This document shows positions 33,501-48,500 of a stretch of 64,000 nucleotides of DNA, one piece after another (the stretch's first letter is position 1; every line of letters begins with the position of its first letter). Source of the DNA: Bugula neritina. Its lineage: Eukaryota > Bryozoa > Gymnolaemata > Cheilostomatida > Bugulidae. Location: contig OZ037765.1 in assembly GCA_964035545.1 (NCBI GenBank), forward strand, positions 34,857,504 through 34,921,503, written 5' to 3'. The position numbers and the translations under genes are program-made. The notes under the pieces are model-generated. The model saw only the letters and a list, made by a program, of their open reading frames with translations. It had not been told where the DNA came from and ran no database searches.

Positions 33501-36500
33501 AATTATAATATTCATAGTAGTATATTTATATTAGTAATTAATATGTATATTAGTAAAAACATTTGTTTTAAGTTGCTTGTTTATTAAATTATTCTAAATC
33601 CTAATAACGATAATCTTAATATTAGTGATAATCATTATGCTCATCACTGTCCCCAAGTGCTATCAGTATGACCATCGCAATGTGAACCTAGACGTGAATG
33701 TAAAAAGGCACTGCAAAACAGAACACGGGATGGAGGCAGATATCCATACCATAATACAAATATCGATATTGAATTTGATAATCATAATTATTATACAAAT
33801 ATAATGATAATAACTACAATGATCAAAAATAAATAATACCAAAGAGTTTTCGAATTACTATTCATAAAATCAAATATCATATTTATAAAGATATAATCAT
33901 ATCTATTATTAAATTTAAGTCAATTATACTAATAGCAATAGTAATATAAATAGAAAAAAGAATCATTGACCAGGAGTAGGTGCAAAATAAAAGTCAATTT
34001 TAAGACAAAGAGTAAGAAAAATACTAAATCGATATTTAAAATTACTTATTTTTAATCTTAGTCACTAACAGTCAGTTTTAGTTTAATTTTTACTACTAAG
34101 TCTTTAATTTCAAGTTCATTTTGACAATAAACTTGAAGACTTTAACTAAGAATATGTATAATTCAAAATTCCAAACTGGTACAAGTAAAAGTTGCTACTG
34201 AAGCTTTGTAATACTATTTTAAATTATTGGTATGATAGCATTATATTTTGATTCATAGCAATATTGATAGTGACAATTTCAAACATACCCATACCATTAC
34301 TGTTACAGTTTAAGTTACTATTGCCATTGTGATTGCCGGTAATGAGTAAATATAACTTAAATTTATATGACTATTACTATTACTATTAGTATTACTATCA
34401 CTTTCAGTACCGGTCTAGTATCAGTATCACCTTAATTCAAAATCAATGTATAATTTATCAAATTACTTTTATATTATCATTCATCAATAATATGTCTACC
34501 ACTATGATATTATCATGATATTGATTTTTAATTTAAACATAATAAAATCATAGGTATAATCATAATGATAATCATAATCATAATGCTTAATTTTACTTTT
34601 AGTTCAGGTTCAATGATTCAAGAGTAAGTGAAAGTTACTATAACTATTGCCATTGTGATTGCTAGAAATAAGTAAATATAATTTAAATTTATATGACTAT
34701 TATTATTACCAACACTCAGACTTACTCGGACTCACTCTGTCTCTAACTCTAAGTCTGAGTTTCACTCCACCAGAGTGAGAGTGACACTGAATTACTATAA
34801 CTATTAGTATTAGTATTAGCAAAATATATCAACCTTATGATTATCTTATTAGTTATTACAATATGTTCGGCATTGATATTGAACTAAAAATATTAATATT
34901 TATTACTATATTACAATCACAATGACAATCACAATGCCAATATGAATATCAATATGAATAAGATCAAAGACAAATGATTCCAAGCAGTTTGAGTTGAAGG
35001 TAAGTTATAAGTTGAAGTAGTACGTAAGTGGTAATTGATACTGATACTATCATTGATAGGTCTATACTCCATACCAATGAACTCAATAATATTACCTATA
35101 TATTACCATAAATTATATTACTATTAGTATTACCTATAATTAAAATATATTATTTCTTTTCCAGCTCAGTGCTTTATACCCTCTACTTAGTCTAATGCCG
35201 CGCGCATGACGAGAATGTGAGGTAAAGGTCACTCACAGCTAAAATCGCCAAGGATCTGTAATCACTAGGAGTAGTAGTTCTAGTACTAGTAGTCGTACTA
35301 CCAGTAATCTGGCTTCGCTATGGCACTACGAATTGAATGTTGACAAGACGCATGCATGTTTGCTGTTAGTAAACTAATTTTTACTGAATTTTAATCATGC
35401 TTAGCTGCAACCTATTTTCTAATGAAATGATATATTCAATAATAATATAATAAATATAATAATAATAATTATCATTATAATATTTTATCATTTAATTTTA
35501 TAACTTTTACTTTTAGTTTTAGTATTTTGGTTTTACATCAAAATTTACATCAAAATTTACATCATTATGATTATCATTATGATTACAAAATGAAAATAAT
35601 TATCAATAATCGTTACCTTTTAATTTATGATTATAATTAATGTTAGAAAAACCACAATTACAATCATAATGATAATGGCATAATGCCAATGATAATCACA
35701 ATCGTAACACTAATAATAATAGTAATAGTCAAACTCAAGGATTGAGCCAATGATTCAGATTGTCTCAATTTAATTAAATAAATTTCAGCCTTGGGTTTAA
35801 CTTTACAGTTCACAATTTTATTTTACATTACGACTGAGAGTCACAGTAAGACTAAGAAAAAGAGTAAGTCATACCTTTCTTGCAGTTATTTTCAAAGTTT
35901 GTAGTTGTACTAGTACAGTAGTAGACCTAGTAGTAGTACTAGTAGTAGTAGTAGTAACAGTACTATTAGTAGTAGTAGTAGTACTAGTACTAGTAGCAGT
36001 ACAAGTACTAGTTGTAGTACTAGTATCAGTGGTAGTAGTAATAGGACTCAATCTTAGATGTAAGTTTAATGAAATACGAATAATAATAGTATAAGTATAA
36101 CTTTTACATATTTAGTTTTACTATAAGTGTAAATATAATGAGTAATAGTAAAACTCAAAGTATATACATTAACTCAGTTTAGCATTAATGATAAAATATA
36201 ATAATTATAATAAAGTAATATGATCACCATTGCGATTATAATTAAAATTCTTAGTAACACTTTTATGATACTTAGTTTAATTTATTAATATTAAACATTA
36301 GTTTGGCTACCACAAATAACTAATAAGTGCTACTATAGCTAACTGTAAAGATAAGTATAAATTTAACTATAACATAGACTATCAGCAATAATAATATATC
36401 ATATTGGTATTAAACTATATATGAATAATGCAAATCATAGATCATACCTCATGATAATTATTCCTAATGATCTTACTTTTTATATGCTGATGCTAATAAG

Positions 36501-39500
36501 TAGTAATTTTAAATTTGATAACTCATGAATGATGAATAAGATAACAAGAATAATACTGGACCTAGTAATACTATTAGTCCTACTACTAGAATTTTATTAC
36601 CTTATATGTGTAATACGCTTCTTTTAGTAATACTGCTGGTCAAAGTTAGTGTTAATCATATTTATAGTTAAATGTTGAAGGAATAAATTAGTTCATAACA
36701 TAAACATTGCACTATGTGAATATGAAATTTAATATGAATATCCCAATTACACTTGCTGTTGCTCTTTAGAGACTAGAGTTATAACTTATAACTATGATAT
36801 AATAATGAATACCATTATTTTAACTAATCATATTACTCAGCTAATGTTAATGATAACTGTAAGTCTAAAAACCATTACGGTTATAGGTATCACTGACTAA
36901 TATTATTAATAATATAATCATTCGTTTTATACTTGTACCTATATTTATATTTATACTTATACCTATTTTTATACTTATGATCATATCTATACTTTCACGT
37001 ATGCTTGTACATTTTACTCATAGTATCAGGGTGGCAATCGAAAAGTCATAATCGATATGCTAATCTAATAATAGAACCAACTGCACTAATATAGTTGTAT
37101 ATTATTATTATTGTTGATTGACCATAGTTTTTTAGCTGGTGTAACCTTTTACCATTGGCCTAGTTATACTAGGCTGAAATGGATAGAACTTTCCTCAGGA
37201 TGTGAGCTTATCCTGATCCTAGTAAGGGTGTCTGCTGAATTAATGAGCATTTGTTTTCAGCTACTCCAAGTAGTGTCAGCCAGTCTACAATCTTGTATAA
37301 AGCTCCAAAGGCTCCAGTTACAACGGGATGACTTTTTTGATGTTTTCCAAAGGCGGGTTTATTCTAGTGCTAAATTCTGATATTTTCCTAACTTTTCGAA
37401 TTTTTTTTCTTTTACTCTGTAGTTAACAGGGACTGTGATATCAATTATCGTTGTTTCAGCATTATGCTTGTCAACTACTAATATATCGGGTCTCCTAACT
37501 TTGATGACTACGTCAGTGTGTATGTTAAAATCTTACAAGGTTTTTACACTATCATTTTCCACTACTGATTCTGCTTGATGGCCGTACCAATTCTAACTTT
37601 TCTGAAACCCACGAAGTTCACACAACTACTATTGAAATTATCAATGCCAAAAGGTTGTGTTTTTTCTTATATTCTCCTTCTGCTACCTTCTCAAACTCAC
37701 TCAATACGTGCATCGAAGTTTTGTCTCTTGCGTTACACATTCCTCACTTCTTGCTACCCTGTTCTCTCATCATAGCCACTTTATAATTTCTAGTAGTGAA
37801 TAGTTGATCTTGCGCAGCTGTCAGCAGTCCTTCTGTTTTCCTTTTCCTTCCCTTCTGCTAAAATACAGCCTGCCTACATCTGCTCTCGGATAGGGTGCAC
37901 GGTTTGTTGTCATTAGCTTCCTTGTCTCCCAGTCCATATTTTTTAGCTCATGAAACAGTTCAGTCAAGTATTCTAGCTGTGTAATGCACTGCTGTTACTG
38001 CCCATGTGTTTATTGCTTTGATTGTGTTCTCACCATTCAGTTTTGAATCCAGAACTTTTCTTATTTGTTTGTAGTACTCCTTGATCTTATTTTTCATTTC
38101 ATATATTTGTATTCTATCAATCTCAAGAACTCCTAGATATTTATACGGCTTCTCACCCAGATCTTTGATTACCTGTTCATCAGGCAAACTGATTCCTGTA
38201 TCCTTGATTTTCTTTCCCTTTCTCATAACCAGTGTGGCACATTTTTTAATCCAAATTTCATTTCTATATTCCTTGTGAAGATCCCGGCAGTGTTTACCAA
38301 AGCTTCCAGTTCTGACTTTGATTTCCTATTTACCTTCAGGTCATCCACATATAGGAGATGGTTTGTTATCTGTCTCGTCGAAATTTGCATCATTGAGCCG
38401 CTTCTGTCATGCGAATCGGTAGTTGGAGAAAAGGGATAGAGATAAAGAGTCTCCTTGGAAAATTCTTAGTTTGATCTTTATTTCTCCTATCTTTTCTTCC
38501 AGGTATTTCAGTTGTGTTTTCCAGGTTTCATGCTTTTTCTTATCAACCTTATGACATTAATTGCTATTCCAGTTGTTTGCATCGTTTCTAAGATCTAATT
38601 TCCTTGTCTTTACATATGCTCCAATTTGTTGCTAACTTTATTTAGTCATTCTGCATTGGTATTATTTTTAGTTGGCTGACCCCATATATTTTATCAGAAT
38701 GCTTTTGATTTCCTTGTCAGGTGCCTCTTTAGATGTACATTCATTTTCTCGTAATTCTTGATAAAAGCGCTTATCATTGTAAACATTGTGTTCTGATTAT
38801 ATTGATCAACTCATTCTGTATATATGTTTATCTTCTGGCTTACAGCTCTCAGGTTTTGCTTCAGTTTTTCAATCACTACACCACACTCTTTGTTCTTTAT
38901 CCTATATTTTTCTTCAACCATTCTTCTCAATGAATCATTGTAAGCTCTACTTTTTCACTCTGCTATTTTACTTAAGTCTGATCTAATTTCTTTTTATTTC
39001 TTCTGCAGTCGTATTTTCCATACTTGTACATTGTCAGTTTTTCTTTTTCCTTTTTGTTACACACTTGTTCTGTTACTATTTTTCGCACAAGCCATGGTGG
39101 TGTTATTAAGCTCAATGGTATTAATAATCTCAACACAGTTTAGCACATCATTAATCTGTTTTACTGCCTGTAGTAATTTGACCCTCTCAATGTGCCTAAG
39201 GGCTCTTAGTGTTGGTCGATCATTAGATAGTTTGTTATGCTCATTTATAATTTTTCTACTAACACTTTTTCCACCTCTGAACTAGGTTTTCTTAAAATTC
39301 TCATGGCTGATTTATATGCTATCTCATGTTGTACTATAACATCCTCTATTTGCAAATTTAGCTCTTCATTATCTTCTTCACCAATTGATGTGCCTAGTTC
39401 TTGCAAGGTTCCTTCTTCAATCTTATGGAGTTCTTCTTCCATAAAATGCTTGTGTTTCTTCATAGTTCTTGCTTAATCCGCTAGTCTCTATTCGCTGATG

Positions 39501-42500
39501 TTAAACTCTCCTCTGTTTTCCAGCGTTTGCACATTCTTTTTAAATAATTCTTTGATCCGGGTCTACAGAGCTCATACATTGTTTTTCTATAACCTCTCAA
39601 TTTGGGTGTACTTTTGAAGCAGCATTTCATGACAACTTTGTTGTCTTCTCTTGAGTATCTTCTTTTAGTTGTGCCATTAACGGGTTGACGGCCGTAGGTT
39701 GCCTGGCCCTCCACATACCCACTGCCAGACGAGACATGCCATGTTTAGTTAGACATACCATTAACGTCGTTGGCTTTATTAGTTCTATTTTAATGGATCA
39801 TATTATTATTTTTAATTATTATTATTATCACTATCAGTAGCAAATAAATAATTTTATATTTGTTATTAGTTACTACTTATAGAAATTGAGTGCCACAGCT
39901 TGAGGGTTATAAAGTCAGTCTTAGTCAATGTAATGGGGATGCTGATACTGACATTTGGCTTCGAGCTCATAGTTAAATTGCTAACAACTATACCTAAGGA
40001 TAACAGGAGTATTAAAATGTTAATTTATAAGGATTATAACCTTAGAGTGGAGATATTATTCTCAATTTATTTAGTTTTTACTTTACTAACTTTTATTTTA
40101 TTCATCAACCTTACTGTCTATTTAAATAGCAAACTAAAGAATAATTATGAAGGCCTTTGAATTGAAGTACTTTTCTGTAGCTGATTAGATTTCAAGTATT
40201 AAAATAACATACTAAGACAGAATACCATTATATGAGCTAGATTAATAAAGTAAAGAAGATTTCTTTGTTAATCAAAATATAGGTGTCACATATGCCTATT
40301 TTTAAGATTATGTTCTTATATGTGCTGTCTTTTTATTAGTTTCAAAGTGCTACATTTTGAGGGTGGCCTACATCAATATGACTTCCCTGTAATTGCTTGT
40401 CAACTATAAGAGTTAGACCTATAAACTGTCTCATTTTCAAATTATCTTTACTTTTCTAATTGATGTTAACATGACTATTCCTATTAGTATTTTGGTGTTT
40501 ACCATTAGTAATGTTTGAACTAACATCAATATCATTGTTAATTTGTCTAATTATTCAAATTTTAATATTCATCATTTGTGAACAGTAATAAAATTTTGTC
40601 TTTCTTAAATTAATGTGATGCTAGATTAGCTACTCTAGCAAGTGTGTATTGTGCAATGAGTACTAATGCCATATTTTTGCACTTCTTGTTCTATATAATT
40701 TAGATTTAAGGTAACAATTCCTAAAGCTATCACATATTGCTGCTATCAGTTATAAAGATGTCACTGATCCAAACATTGAAAACCAGCTGAGTGCATGCAA
40801 GGTTGAAAACTTATTTTCTCTGGTTAGGTAAGTAGAAAGGTATTTGTTGTAATTTACAACTATTTTGTTTTCAACATCCTTGATGTTCATCTCTAAAAGA
40901 TAAGTAGCACAAAATGGTACCTGTTTTACTTAGCAGAAGAAATTATTGTCAAAGCTCTATTACTACATTTTAAATTGTATGACACTCTTTTGACTACATT
41001 TGATTTCATATCTCAAATAATTATATTTCTGACTCATGAAACTGTAACCACACACTTGAGAACAAAATAAATAATGATATGGAAGCTTTCTTTAACTTTG
41101 TCAATTTAGTCAACAGCCAATGACTGAAAACACGTTTTGTACACTATTGATTGCCTCTCTAATTCCGCTATAAGGCAGAAACTTTAATCTCAAAATTTAA
41201 GACACTGGCAATTCTTCCCAATAATACGTTGTTCAAAACAAATATTTTTTGCCAAGTAATATAGTATTTAATTATATTTTTTAGTCAAAGAAATTTGTTT
41301 GGTTTCTTGTGTCATCTTGAATAGCTTGTTATTCATTATCTTTTTCTTCGTGTTATGACTATGAGTGTATATAACCTTTGCTGACAGGTTTTTCCCCCAT
41401 CACTATATGTTTCTCTGTTTACTCTCTAACATTTTTATTTCCGTTCATTTTTTAGAGTTTACTAAAATGACATGGGTGTGCTTTGTTGTGGCTCCTAATT
41501 GAGCGCATCCGTTGAGATTATTGGAAGTTTTGTTGAAACTGAGCTGAGGCCTCTTACTCCTAAAGGCAAGAATTTGAGTCATCTTAGCTACTTGTAGCAT
41601 ATCAACATCGAACAGCACCATTCCGCTACTCTAAGCTTAAGGTTTTGGCTGCATTAGATCAACAGGTAAGTTTAATAGTTTGTATTTCATACACTATTTC
41701 ATGATGTCTGTTCAGCATTTACTTGGTAGCACACATTTATAGATTTTGCATTCTTTTAGTTTTTTGCAGTACAACTTTTCTACGCAACTATTACACTGTT
41801 GTTGCTGTTAATTGTAGTTTATTCTGCTTGACCATGCAATTATTGAATTATGTTGCAAAGGTGATTGAGTCCTTTTATTTAATTTAGTACACACTGGAAA
41901 TCTGCAGTTTTTAGCCATTTTTACAATTTAGCTGCTAATGAACAATGCTTTTTGCTTAAAATTAGTGAGACATCAAGAAATACACCTAAATAATCAAGGT
42001 TCTTCTTAATTTTGCATGATTTCTCATGTTTTTTCCTATTTATTCATTTCATTTGGATTGCCTACTGTTACAAACTAACCGTGGCGATCCCCAGTCAGAA
42101 GTTGCTGTAATTAGAAATAGCATAGGAAATCAAAGAAAATTAAAAAGAGCCTTGATTATTTAGGTGTATTTATTGATAGTTATTTATTTATAGTTTCGGG
42201 CCAAAACTCATGTTCATTAGCAAAAACTTGAGATCTTCAGTATGTACTAACTTAAATAAAATGAACCAATTGCAGTAAATTTCTGCATTTTCTAATACTT
42301 CTTAAATTTACACCTAAAATAGTGCTGTCTTAAGAAAATGACACTAGCTGCTGTTTTCATGTATGTGCCCCAATTGTATATAATGCTGTTGATTTGTTTA
42401 GTGCTTTTTCTATTTGTTTGTTATATAACTTTTCTTTTATGGTTGTTGCCAGCACCTAAAGCATTATTCATTAGTGTCAATTAATTTCTACTCACAGTTT

Positions 42501-45500
42501 TACTGTTACATAGTTTATAAAGCCCTTGTGTCAACTTTTCTAGATATCCTGGTTAAAATTGTTCCACTTGATGAATGGCATAGGGCATATGCAATAGCAA
42601 AACAGTTGCAGGCTGTTTTGGAAAAAAAATTGTGCATATAACCTTTATTTTATACATGTTATTTAGGCTTTGGTAGAACTGTTGGAGAGCCTTCCTCTTG
42701 AATAAAGCTACTCAACTTCCCGGATTCTACTTTATTGACAATAACCCACTACCTACAAAACGCCTTGAAATTTAGCTAATAAATTATGTATTTTGTGATT
42801 TTTTTTTAAATTTACAATGTTATGTATAAATTACAATCAGTTTATATATATATACATGTCTTTTACTACTTAGTATTACAGTGTAAAAAGCATTTCAGGG
42901 TTAACAATTTAAATAATTGGCCCTAACAGTATTTATGTATAATACAGATTTGCAGATGCTTTAAATGAACCCAAAAAGCTGATGTTGTTAAACAGTGTAC
43001 AAAATAGTCACCTCATATCAGCCAGACATGCTTAGTCATTACCTAGCATTAAATCATATTATGAATGCAGTCAAGTTTTGATATGCATCCCTATTATTGA
43101 TAGTTTGTGAACCAGCAATTAAATATCAAGAAGCAATATTACTAACCAATGTGCTGGTTAAAGAGTTTCAAGTTGTAGTTATAGTATCAAACTATTATAA
43201 TGGCATAAAAACTATCAGTTAAAACATCTTATTAATATTTACTACAGGAATACATATTATAGGTGTGCTAAAAATCTGGTAGAAGCATCAATTATTTTAG
43301 ATGTTTTGGATTTAGTATCTCTGTACTATAATGTAATATACAGAACATCAGATGCTGTCTCCACAGTGCATTGATGGCACTAATGAATATTAATACATGC
43401 AGGCAGTGTTGGTAATGATTTATTGAAATAGGAGTTTAAAAACTGTTTAAACAACAATGAAAAGCCTGAGATTAGTCCAAGGAGAGGGGTATTTCAAGCT
43501 AGCAGATGAGCAATATAGATGCGAAAGTCTTGCCTAAAAATCATTATTGTTATATCTAGTCATTAATTTCTTGCAATAGATCTATTTCACTATTGAGAAG
43601 AACAAAATTAGCTAGTAAACACTGTAATAGAGTCAAGGCACTTTGGCAGTGCTAGTTTAAAATAAACCTGGGATAGTCGAATAGCAGAAGTACTTGTTGA
43701 TGCATAATATAATTATGTACAGCTTAAGATTTTGCAATACTGTGTTTTCAGTGAGATATTAATTTCAATAGCTACATTAAAATAATGTACAATTCTAGCA
43801 AGTGATGCAAAATCTTCTAAGATGCTATGACTGTAGCAGTTTGCTACTAGTCTCAAGTAACAAACCAAATAGCCTTTCTTTGTGCCATCATCCAAATGCC
43901 AAACAAATAACTCATTCACTCTGTAACAACATGGTGGTCTCCCAAGTAGATTGTTAGACATTTCAGGCATTAATAACCAAAGGCTTTTCACTTTGGCATT
44001 ATTGTATAGTTACCCAGCTAAATAAATAATGTATTCATGGTATTGTAATTGCCAGCCATGCATTTATCTGTGAATGCAGCTAAGTAGTTAATACGGCCAT
44101 ATATTTATGTACTATGTAGCAATGCCTAATGTAGCTATCAAGCTTCTACTTATACTCATTTTACTGATGCTTTACTTCTGATTGCATGATTACAAACATA
44201 TCAGTTCAAACAAAATTATTTTAGATAGGAATAAATATAATGCTCCTAGCAAATGTTGTAAAACTATTTTCCAAAAACATATACTTTGCAAACAAACTTT
44301 TCAGAAAGTTATAATGCATTTATCATATTATTGTTTCATTTAAAAGTTATAATGATAGAATATTATAATTAAAACACACTCAAATTTTTAGATTCTTGTA
44401 ATATTGTTAAACAAGAGTTAACAGTAAGATTGGCTGTAGAGTAGAATGTGTAGCTGTTTGTACTAAAGCTAACAAGTAACTGGCATTAAAAAGAGTTGTA
44501 GATAAAAAGTAACAGAATAACAACTGGCTTGTATATTGGTAGTGCAAAAAGCTGTATATAACAGTTTAAACAAATACCCATTAGAATAAGTGGTAACCCA
44601 GTACATAAAATGTGGTATGTCATAATACATCTTTGTGGTGTATTGACTAGGCTAGATCAACACATAGCACTATGTAATTGCTTTAGTATTTACAATTAGT
44701 TTGTGGTCTGGTGGGACTTGTTGATAGCCATTGTCTTTATTAACATAACAGTTTCATAAAATTAGCAGTTTTCCTTATTCACCTAGTTAATTTTTAAGAT
44801 TTATGTACAATATTTACATATTTGGATATAAAAAATATCTTCAACCAGTGAATATCAAAATAATGATTAAAGACATATTTTATGTCATATTTTTGTGGCA
44901 ATCTAAATAATAAGCTGGTCTAAATTGTACTTGTGCAAACAGAACCAGCTCATGAATATATGTTGTCTTTTTTTAACTTGACAGTTAATCTAATATGGAT
45001 GTGTATTTTATACTTGCTTTTGTGTTTAAGGTGATAGAATTGCACTGGTAAAGTTAATAAACATTGCTTGTTTGGCATGCTTTTGCGTGGCATTGCATAT
45101 TATGCTAAACTAATGGCCAGTTTTGCAGTAGCTTCACCATAACCTTCAAAAGAATGCAAATATCATCTAATTATTGTAAGCTTTTTAAGTTAATTTGTCT
45201 AGCTATAAACAACAATTTCAATTTCACGATATACATAGCTCTATAATTCTGAAAAACTGCTAGGTAGAGTGGAAATTAAACACGATCTATTCATTGCTAA
45301 AGTATTACAGCTATGAATAATATATATGTGATTACCTGAGTGATATCACAATCTCCACTTGCTAAGTTAGTTTAAATACAGGAAAAAAAATTAATCTGGC
45401 GAAAGATTATATATGAGAAGCTGTTTTTGTAATAATTTCCTGCTCTAGGGTGATTTAAAAGAATTGTTTTAAAGCAAAACTTTTGCATACATGAGTTGAA

Positions 45501-48500
45501 TAAAATCATTGAGAGTTTTATGAAGGTCTATTTGTGTATAGGTAGCCCTATGTCACAACTCAAGTTTTTAGATTTTATGCAATTTGTGGTGCAAAGTTGC
45601 AAATAAAAACCTTATTTTAATAATACTTAGACATATGCAAGCAATAAAGATAATGAAAAAAATGCTATAGTTGCTAATTAGCTAATATTACTTGCATATG
45701 ATGCAAATATTTGTATGCATGCATGTTTAGTTTGTTAGCATTGGTTAGATATAATTGAATATATAGATTTGATGTGGAGATTGAAGAAAATCAATATGTT
45801 GTGTTCTATATACAACAACAGTTTTTACATTGGTTTGTTAATTACTTCATAAATCATTTATTACTTCATGCAATATTTGTTCCTGCAACTTTGCAGAGTG
45901 GCAAAATGCATTTCAAAGACATATATTAAGTGATTTTAATTATACTAGAATTTTCAAACTAAGAATTTTTGTGGAGTTTTCTTCTTCCTAAGACATATGT
46001 GGCAATTGAACACATAATAAGTTGTGGGCTACAACTCCTTTATACAACCTTGCAAGAAATTATGCAGCTATTAATTAAATAGAAAAGGAATTATTGAATT
46101 TATTTATTCAACATTATTAGTATTTTATAAATATTTGTTGCATTTAATTAATGAGCATAAAATTTGTTTTACAAATACTGTAATTAACAGCATGGTAAAA
46201 ATATATTATATATACTGGTATATATTTTGTATTGTATTAGATTTAGGCTACATTGCAAGACATTTATAATTAAAATGAGTTAATGGCTAAGTTTAAATAT
46301 CTTCGACTTATAGATTACATTTTTATGTGCTATAAAAATTTAACTCGTTTGTTACGACATTTCTCCCTGCATAAAAGCAAAACTTACTGCAAGAAATCCT
46401 TAGCTAGAAAGATAAATAATAATTTACTTCAATTACATCAAAAGCTAATATCAGCCAGCATTCTATAAATAATGGTAATTTACCTAGTGTAATTTTTCTT
46501 AAACTAGCTAAGCTTGCTTGGTACTTTAATAAGTTTATTGGCATAGTGTATTATTTTATACTTATATATTTTTAAGACTTTAAGGAAAATGATGTTTTAG
46601 CTTCGTTATTCCTAATGCAAGCCTTATAAATTTACAATATATACTAAAATATTATATTTGTAATCAGAAAGAAAACAAATTACTTTCATAAACTTATAAT
46701 TATTGCATTCTGTTATTGTTAATGCTAGAATAACAAATTGAACACGGCATATGCTTCGCTAACCAGATGCTTTTAAACGGATTAAAAATAATTTGTCAAT
46801 TTCTAATTATGAGGAACAAACTCCTCGATAGTTTCTACATTTGCGCATGATTTTATCAAGATAGGCTTGTTTTTGTGTCAACCTGTAGCCAGTGCAACTA
46901 TACTTTATGTAACGAGTAAAACAGACTCATTTCAAAGTACACAGTCTAAAGGGTAGGAATTACTACAAAGAAAAGTGCCGGTTAAAAGTTAATTATAATT
47001 GGAAATAAGGTGAGATATCAGTCAGAAATTAAAAAGTGTCAACTAAAAAGGTGTATTTTTATTTCTTTTTGGCTTAATGAAAATGTTTTTTGAGGAAGAA
47101 GTACGAGAAACATCTAGGAGGGGTTCATATCCACCACTGGCGACTACCTGTTTATTGATGAAGAACTATCCAATGATAGTACAGTATTATGGTCTTTTGC
47201 CTTATAATTGGCTTTGATTTTTTTATGTCTAATTACGAGATACTAAACAGATGCAAAGTATGTTGTGCATAGGCAGTTTTTTTATGTCTCTAAACAACAT
47301 TCTAGGAAAATATATACTGGATTCCTCACACTGCTTGCAATGTGGGTAGGCCTACTCAGTGTCTCAGCTCTGAACATGTCTTTGCCATTTCTTTGCCTTT
47401 ATCAGTGTTCTCCTCTCCCTAGATAATATCTCTTGGTTCTCACTGTAAATATATATCTCTGTTTCTTGAGCTCACTCTAGCACTCAATACCAGCCATATG
47501 AAACTCAGACAGATTAGAATGTTGCTGTCCTCACCATGTAACAGATATTTCATACCTGTATGTTACGTTACAGTATGTCTTCACTGAAGAATCTTGAGGT
47601 ATTGAATATATCATGGAATAACCTATCTGAAGATCTACCTGACAATATATTCACATCATTACTATCATTGAGAAAGTTGCACATGTGGGACTGTGAACTG
47701 TCAACTCTACCAAACAGGTGTGTATTATATTATAGTGTAGAATGATACTGTAATATATATATATAATATCTCATCAGTAACTCAGCAACTGTCTGCATAC
47801 ATAGCAAAGGTTTCTACAGTTACACTCAGGTTGAGGATAGTCTGTTGAGACTAGAGCTAAGCTGTCAGCGTGTCAGCATTGTTCATGAGATTTTTTAATT
47901 TTGTGTATTTTCCGCCTGCTTTTAGCTGTCAGTCATCAATGAAAGTGAATTGCATTTTTGTTGGTTAGAAGGGATAGGATTTCTACTTGATAGCTTACCA
48001 TGTGTACAGTACTAATTCCTGTGTACTCTGAAGATAGGATATTTCAGATCAGCTATCAGAGTTACAAATTGTTAGATGTTACAGAATTTGGGGTTTAGAG
48101 TTCAGACAATAGTTTGTATACAAACACTGCACCCACGACCCCAGGCTTTGTGCTGCATTCATCAATTCCCATCAGATTTTATCCCATGCAGTTGGTGGTT
48201 GTTGAGTGCTGATTGGCTGATTTGTTCCACTTGTATCACGTGCTGCAAGCCCGAATGTTTTCTCTTTCACTGGAAGTTCATCTATTCAGTTTTAAAAGTT
48301 ACAATTATAATTATGAAGGGTGGTTTGCTTTCTTCCATCTATAAGTACAACATATTGTTGTTGAATGCAAACAAGTCTGACCCTCCTACCTGTCAGGGAC
48401 TTGAAGTGAATCTTTCAACCATTGGCTGGTGAGTAATATCTCTGTGCATAACACAGATATTGCAGGATTTAATTAACTTAGCCATATCTCTACACAGGGC

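Larger units (their letters stand above)
27071..47319. mobile_element. Large insertion (about 20.2 kb) inside gene B LRR array
   Basis: The duplicated intron sequence ...CCATTTGATTCCTCACACTG..., uninterrupted near 48832-48850, is split here: the left half ends GATTCCT at 27064-27070 and the right half restarts GATTCCT at 47320-47326. The sequence between is absent from the paralogous intron. Both ends carry AGTATCTCGT in inverted orientation (27088 on plus; about 47226 on minus) with AGACATAA nearby, suggesting imperfect terminal repeats. Inside are an R2-like LINE relic, a purine tract and long AT-rich stretches. No polymerase, integrase or capsid gene is recognised, so the element class is unknown. 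Confidence 0.55.

Noticed and set aside
35869-36051. Thr/Ser-rich minus-strand frame
   Set aside because: Translation of (TAG)n-type triplets.
37111-39476. Several plus-strand open frames of 60-90 codons
   Set aside because: They lie antisense to the R2-like LINE relic, which explains the sequence better.
39900-40160. 86-codon hydrophobic plus-strand frame with a TTG start
   Set aside because: Non-ATG start, AT-driven composition and no splice or homology support. A membrane protein cannot be claimed.
48076-48432. 118-codon plus-strand frame in a gene B LRR intron
   Set aside because: Partly antisense to the integrase relic and not open in the other copies of the same intron module.
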